Positions 58,779-64,000 of a stretch of DNA of 64,000 bases are shown piece by piece. The translations under genes and the position numbers were made by a program. Position 1 is the first letter of the stretch. Each line of letters opens with the position of its first letter. Origin of the DNA: Pisaster brevispinus (lineage: Eukaryota; Echinodermata; Asteroidea; Forcipulatida; Asteriidae); NCBI GenBank assembly GCA_023634235.1, contig JAMKCF010000006.1, forward strand, positions 10,755,751 through 10,819,750. Direction: 5' to 3'. Under the pieces are notes generated by a model, which did not search any database, had not been told where the DNA came from, and worked only from the letters and a program-made list of their open reading frames with translations.

Positions 58779-59072
58779 ATATACATTCAATTTCAACTGA
58801 TTGAATACTGTTATCACTCGTCAGGAACCTTTACGGTAGTCGATCCGTGTTTCATTCTACCCTGCCCGGAGTCGATGGTTTGCTTTGTATACCAAAGCAC
58901 TTGTCTCTCAAATTGTTTTCTTAACACCAACTACTGTATGAATGACGGTGTCTGCAGGGATCCAGAGGGCGACACGCAGTTGGTGTCATGCAGGTATGAC
59001 ATTTGGTTTGCTCTACGTCACTCTTATGTACCATTTGAAACGGAAAGAATATTTCTCTAAAAGTACTACATC

Positions 59073-59110
<38 letters not shown>

Positions 59111-59696
59111 TAGAGAGAGAGAGAGAGATAGAGAGAGTATCCAACTACAGAAGTTTTCGAAAAGAAAAGCAACAACAAAAAAACAAGCAAAAACTTGAAT
59201 TCATCGAATTTCTGTACAGGCTTTTTTTTATTATTAAGAATTGAAGTTTTAAACTGGTATCGAACCTTTCTGTGATTCTAATTTTATTTATATATTTTGT
59301 AATTTTGTGTGTGTGTGGAACAAGAAATCCGAGTCAATGCATACCTTTCTTTCTATTAAGATGGTTTGGCTATTGAATTTTCTTGTGATACACTTCTAAA
59401 CTTGCTTTGTTCAATGGCAACAAATCTAATGACATTTGCGTTTTCGTTCAAACAGCTGCACCTCGAACCATGAAGGTGAACGATGCGAAGTTACAAAGAT
59501 TCCAGTAACACCAGACACCGGTAAGCTATGCTTCTTCAGTTAATTTTCCGACCTAAACATTTGCTGCGAGTGGTTTTCTTCCCATCAGCTCTATGAAAAT
59601 TGGCCCCGGTACCAGGTCCGTTGGAGAACTCTGAACTCTCCTCCTTCCCTTTGAGGCATATAGAATATTGTAAAAATATTTTTTATAAACATCTTA

Positions 59697-60632
59697 TCCA
59701 CAAGAGGGGAAATTTAAAGGACTTCGACAAGGCTGCCTTATTACCAAACATCTTCATCATGTACTCTGAAAACATCCTGAGATGCTCTGGAAGGATTTGA
59801 AGGCGGGGTGAAGTTTGAAAGCACCAAGATCGACGAAGCAACACTAATATAATGTGCAAAAACAGGGAGGAATCGGTTGATTTTTCTGAATTGCATTAAA
59901 GAAGCCAAAGACGAGAAGAAAGTTCTTAATACAAAGAAGACTAAGATCATGGTTAATGACAGAAATAGAAGGGACGAGGAGTTTTCTTCGGATGGCTGAA
60001 CATTGAAGAAAGAGGTCAGGCATTCTGAATACCAGGGGTTGATGATAATCACCATTAGTGACAGTACAGCAGAGATCAAGAGAAGGCTTCAAATGGCAAG
60101 AACGGGTACACAGAATATGGCAAACATTCTGGAAAAGCCGAGAACTGTCAATGAATCTAAAGATACGCCCTCTACGTACAACTTTCTAATTAGTGCGAAC
60201 CATGGGCTATGACAAAGAATGATAAGAATAAGGTGGATGCTTTTGAAGTGTGGTGCTATAGAAAGTTGAAAGATAGAAAAAAAAGAAAAAAAGATTAACA
60301 GACAAACAACTGGGTGCTAGAGCAGATTGATACAGACTTCACCATCCGGAAGAGCAGTTTTGAATGGAAGTTATGCTACTCTCAGGCCATACTGTCAGGA
60401 AATGTAAACAGACTAGAAAAAAACCTCCAATGGTAAATGGAGGGCTGACATGGAAGGCTGACGTGGAAGGGGATGTCCAGCTACATCATTACATGGACAG
60501 ACGATGTGTAAGCTGTTTTCACTACAGGATTTATGGTGTTACAAGTCTGGCTTGGGACAGACACAGATGGCGTACTCTTGTGAGGACAGCAGCGCTCGTT
60601 AGCGCCACCTGAAGCTAAGAAGCATAAACGTA
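59697..60632 (+). pseudogene. Degenerate LINE 3' region, duplicate of 36030-36965
   Basis: Same motifs and same stops as copy A with few substitutions. It was already dead when the segment was duplicated. Confidence 0.75.
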
Positions 60633-61726
60633 CAGCATTGTGAACTGCCAGTAAACCCTATAGACGGCAGTATATACCCGACACTCTAGACAGTTTAAAA
60701 GGTGGTCAGCCTCTGGATTCCAAACCACAATCTTGTAATTACAAGTCTGGTTAAACGGATACTTTCTCATCGATGGTAACCACCCTTTAAGGTTTGTTTT
60801 TATGTACTCCTTGTTTTCTTGGTTCGTATTCAGGTGCCAGCAACTTTAACTCACTCCTCGCCATAATATGGGGTTCCGTTGGTGCAGTGTGTTTCGTCAT
60901 AATCGTGGTCTGTGCAGCATGGTTGATCAGGAGAAGGAGAGCAGCACGCTCTTGGAGGTGAGTATTTGAAGGCAAACCTTTAGGAAAATAGAGCCAGTCC
61001 AAGATGCACGTTTATTTTGTCTCTCTTCCATTGGATTTCATTTTGAATAAGTATGTCACCACAAGAGGTAGCATCCGGTTCAGCCTTAAATGATGTAATA
61101 TTGTCCTAACAAATCCGGATATAAACCTCGATCAAGTATACTCGACTTTTGGGTGAGAAAGTTGTGTCTCAATATTGAGTCAATGATGTAACTCAATTTC
61201 ATATCACCATATCACTACATCTACTTTTAGACACACCGCGAAGCTGATGGGCAGCCGGGAATCAGGTCCCTCCCCACACTCTGGTGAATCTCAGATGGAC
61301 AGCTACGCCAAACACCTGACATCAATCCGTGCAGGAGTACTGATTGATCTAGCCAACATCAGCATCAGTGCAAGTGAAGATGAAAGTAACGACCCAAGGA
61401 GGAGATCAAGGAGTGCCTCCTTCACAATATCAGACACGGAGTCTCTGGACCAACAGCCGAGATTCATTGACGGAGGTGTACACATAGGAGGCATGCCTGA
61501 TATTCTTCAAGGCGCCTCGACAACAGACTACGAGCTCGATATCATGAATCGACCTTTGAACCCTAAGAGGAAATCCGTCAGTTTTAATGACGTTACGGAG
61601 ATGATCGACTTCGTGGCGACTGAGAACTTCAGCCTCGCGAACAAAGACGACGGCAACGGAAACTTTCAAGTGCGATGGGATTTCCAAGTGGATAGCTCGC
61701 AGTCAGGGGATGCGTCTACGTCATGA

Positions 61727-64000
61727 CAGTACGCGCCGTCTTCGCCGGTCCCCACTACCCCAACGGCTGCCGGTTCGGCCGGGGTAAATCCATCTCAATT
61801 ATCTGATACTCAATCAGCTAGCTCAAAGAATCATTTCTCCAATGTTTACTTCTAAAGTCTAATAGATGACAACTTATTATGCACAAATTGATAAAATAAA
61901 TTACATTAGATGTTTGAAGATAAAAACAAACACATGAATGTTTTTATGAAAGCTTTTAAAACTGTAAAAGTATGAAATTATGATGTCATCATGGATGTCG
62001 ATCCATCTTGAAATGGAATACACTCAAACCGCTTCTATCCCGTAAACATTTCATTAAAATGCAAGTCAACATAAATTTAATTTTTTAAATATTGCTCTAA
62101 ATCGAAAAGATAATCAGTTGAGGTCTGAATGTAAACAATAAATAAAAGTAACCAGAAACTTTTATATGAAGTAAACCGTATCAGTCGTGCGCACCTTTCA
62201 AAATGGCATCATGACTAAAACAGAGAGATGGGGGACCCGCGGAAACGGTGAACCAGAATATAACCGTCCTATGAGTAAATGGCTTCAATTTGCTCATTAT
62301 TTGATACCAAAGATAACATACCAAACACAATTACTTTATCATTCCTTTATAACTATTTATGTGATTTTACTGATTGAGTTTTTAAATCAATGCATGATAG
62401 TTTCAGGTAAACCTTACACAAGCGGCAAAAAATAGTTTTCCCAAGAACTTACTATGGTCAATACAAAATTGCACCGTGACTTTAAGGCAGATTTATTACT
62501 TTGTTTTACCAGCAATTAGGCCTAAATGGCCACATTTTACCGGTTAAAGACATGGTTGGGGTGCATGAAGAGTTCAAACTGTTGCTTTAAACGAAAAACA
62601 CAAACACAAATCAGAAAAACAACACACAAGAAAAGCATATTAAAACTTTATTATGAAAACTCATTTAAAGGGGCACTGTACGTCGTCGTGATCACAGCGA
62701 GTCTGTGGCCGGAGTGTTTTTTTTATGTGATATTTTTGGGGACTAATTCTTACTTCTATTTCATGTTCTTGTAGTGGTGTCATTGTTTTTTAAACACGGG
62801 ATATAGTATTTCATGTTTTTATATCATGATGAAGAATGATAAATGAATGAAAATGAATGAATGAATGAATGACATTAAATTCCGAACTCTTACCCAGTTA
62901 CTGCACACGTGCGCGCGATAAACAATGACAGTATACCCTTTAAAGCTTTTGTTTGTGATGTGATGGTTACCGCGCGCGTGTGTGTGAGAGTTCATGTGTC
63001 CATGTCCAGCCACAAGTAGACTATGATCACGACAACGGTACTCCTTTAAATTTTACATTTTACATTATGAGAGAAAAATAATCATAAGAAAATTATGTTT
63101 ATATATATCCTTTGTACCTGTATACCTTTTAAAAATCACACAACATTCGTTGCCAAATCTGGAGACTGTAGTTGAAGTGTGATATTTCTCAGGGAATTGT
63201 TAATTTAAAAACAAAGTTTCACAAAAAGTACCTTAAAGGTGCCATCATGTCATTATTTTCAATTACTTTTTCGGTACAATGAATTGTTACCCTTCGCCAT
63301 GTACACGAACTAGCCCCATGAACAAACACATTTTGTGAGGCATCGATAATGAAGCGCCCTGGGTAACATTTCACTTTAATAATTTGGGTCGCGTGCGGGT
63401 TAAAGGTCAGCTATCAGAGAAAGCGCAACGAGACGGAACTTTTAAGCTAGCTTTTGACTAATTTTTGAAGTTTTAATGGGATTGTCTCACTGCCCCATTA
63501 AGCTTATTGTGGATGATCCAAAAACAATTCAGCGCGGCCAACTTACATAGAGCTTCGTAAGCAGACGTTTTAGAATCAAACATCATCTGATTTAGCGAGA
63601 ACATGCCATTTGGGCTGGTTAACTTTCTTTTTTAAAGAATGTATTAAACAACCCTATCTAGAGTCTGGGTATATCAGTACAAAAATGCAAAACAAAAAAC
63701 TATTAACTACAGAATGGAGGACATTTATATACATTTTTATGTTTTTTTTTGTTTTAACAAATTATTGATTAGTAACATAGCTATTAATTCCCATAGAACC
63801 TTTTAAAAATTAGCAGTAACAAAGTACGAGTTTAACTGATGATTATAAGATTTTAATTGTTATTACATGTTTATATAAGTGTTGTATCTTTTAAAGACAT
63901 TCGATTGGATTTCTCATATGAATAAAATTATAGTTTTTTGTTTTAAGAATGGATTTTGTGCTGGATTGTCCTTGACTTTCAGTTTCTCTTTCAACAATAT
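61727..64000. other. Downstream flank of copy B, no gene seen
   Basis: Equivalent to 38060-40353. Contains the same AATAAA candidates (about 62136-62146) and (GAAT)n run. The window ends about 535 bases short of where a second ctbs stop codon would appear if the duplication includes that gene. Confidence 0.6.

Larger units (their letters stand above)
54371..61726 (+). pseudogene. 5'-truncated, frameshifted second copy of the Reeler-mucin-SEA gene
   Basis: Retains exon equivalents 54371-56069 (partial exon 3), 56968-57083, 57722-57785, 57962-58119, 58825-58993, 59456-59520, 60834-60957 and 61231-61726, with splice sites intact. It lacks the signal peptide, the Reeler domain and the first 362 bases of exon 3. 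Exon 3 has an inserted base near 54815, further frame changes near 55205 and 55540, and a micro-inversion. Exon 5 is one base short (64 instead of 65), which brings in a TGA. Exons 6 to 10 are nearly unchanged. A functional full-length product is unlikely. Confidence 0.85.
54371..64000 (+). repeat. Segmental duplication, copy B (continues beyond the window)
   Basis: Matches copy A from its first base (A position 30571) to the last base of the window (A position about 40353). Differences include substitutions, microsatellite length changes, one fewer M1 element and a micro-inversion. Confidence 0.93.

Overview
This is nuclear DNA from an animal: AT-rich, intron-rich and packed with short foldback transposons, tRNA-derived SINE-like repeats, microsatellites and decayed LINEs. 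The gene families are deuterostome-type (an ATF2-family bZIP factor, a di-N-acetylchitobiase and a Reeler/mucin/SEA/EGF membrane protein). I recall several of the foldback families as common in echinoderm genomes, so an echinoderm, perhaps a sea star or sea cucumber, is my best guess. That identification rests on memory and is not a search result.

Layout. Positions 1-170 hold the probable last exon of an unidentified + strand gene. About 170-9,690 has no gene I can support. Positions 9,697-20,287 (minus strand) hold a complete ATF2/ATF7/CREB5-type gene: nine coding exons whose splice phases join into 437 codons. About 20,300-28,680 is a repeat-rich intergenic stretch with a palindromic CRE, a foldback element whose core is a telomeric TTAGGG array, and several other inverted-repeat elements. 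Positions 28,687-38,059 (+ strand) hold a complete ten-exon gene for a 1,230-residue single-pass membrane protein: signal peptide, Reeler domain, about 660-residue Thr/Ser-rich mucin stalk, SEA domain, EGF-like domain, transmembrane helix and cytoplasmic tail. Positions 40,888-48,977 (minus strand) hold a seven-exon gene for di-N-acetylchitobiase (382 residues). Positions 49,250-54,370 hold LINE remains and a broken tyrosine recombinase. From 54,371 to the end of the window, the segment 30,571-40,353 is repeated in direct orientation at high identity. This second copy lacks the signal peptide and Reeler exons and carries frameshifts and a micro-inversion, so it reads as a 5'-truncated pseudogene, unless the assembly has retained two haplotypes.

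The three complete genes have no obvious shared pathway. The most interesting item is the Reeler-mucin-SEA-EGF-transmembrane protein. I do not know this domain combination from a characterised gene. It has a candidate SEA self-cleavage site and a tail with a protein phosphatase 1 docking-type motif. Exon models were built by hand from splice sites, reading phase and family resemblance. No alignment, search or transcript evidence was available.
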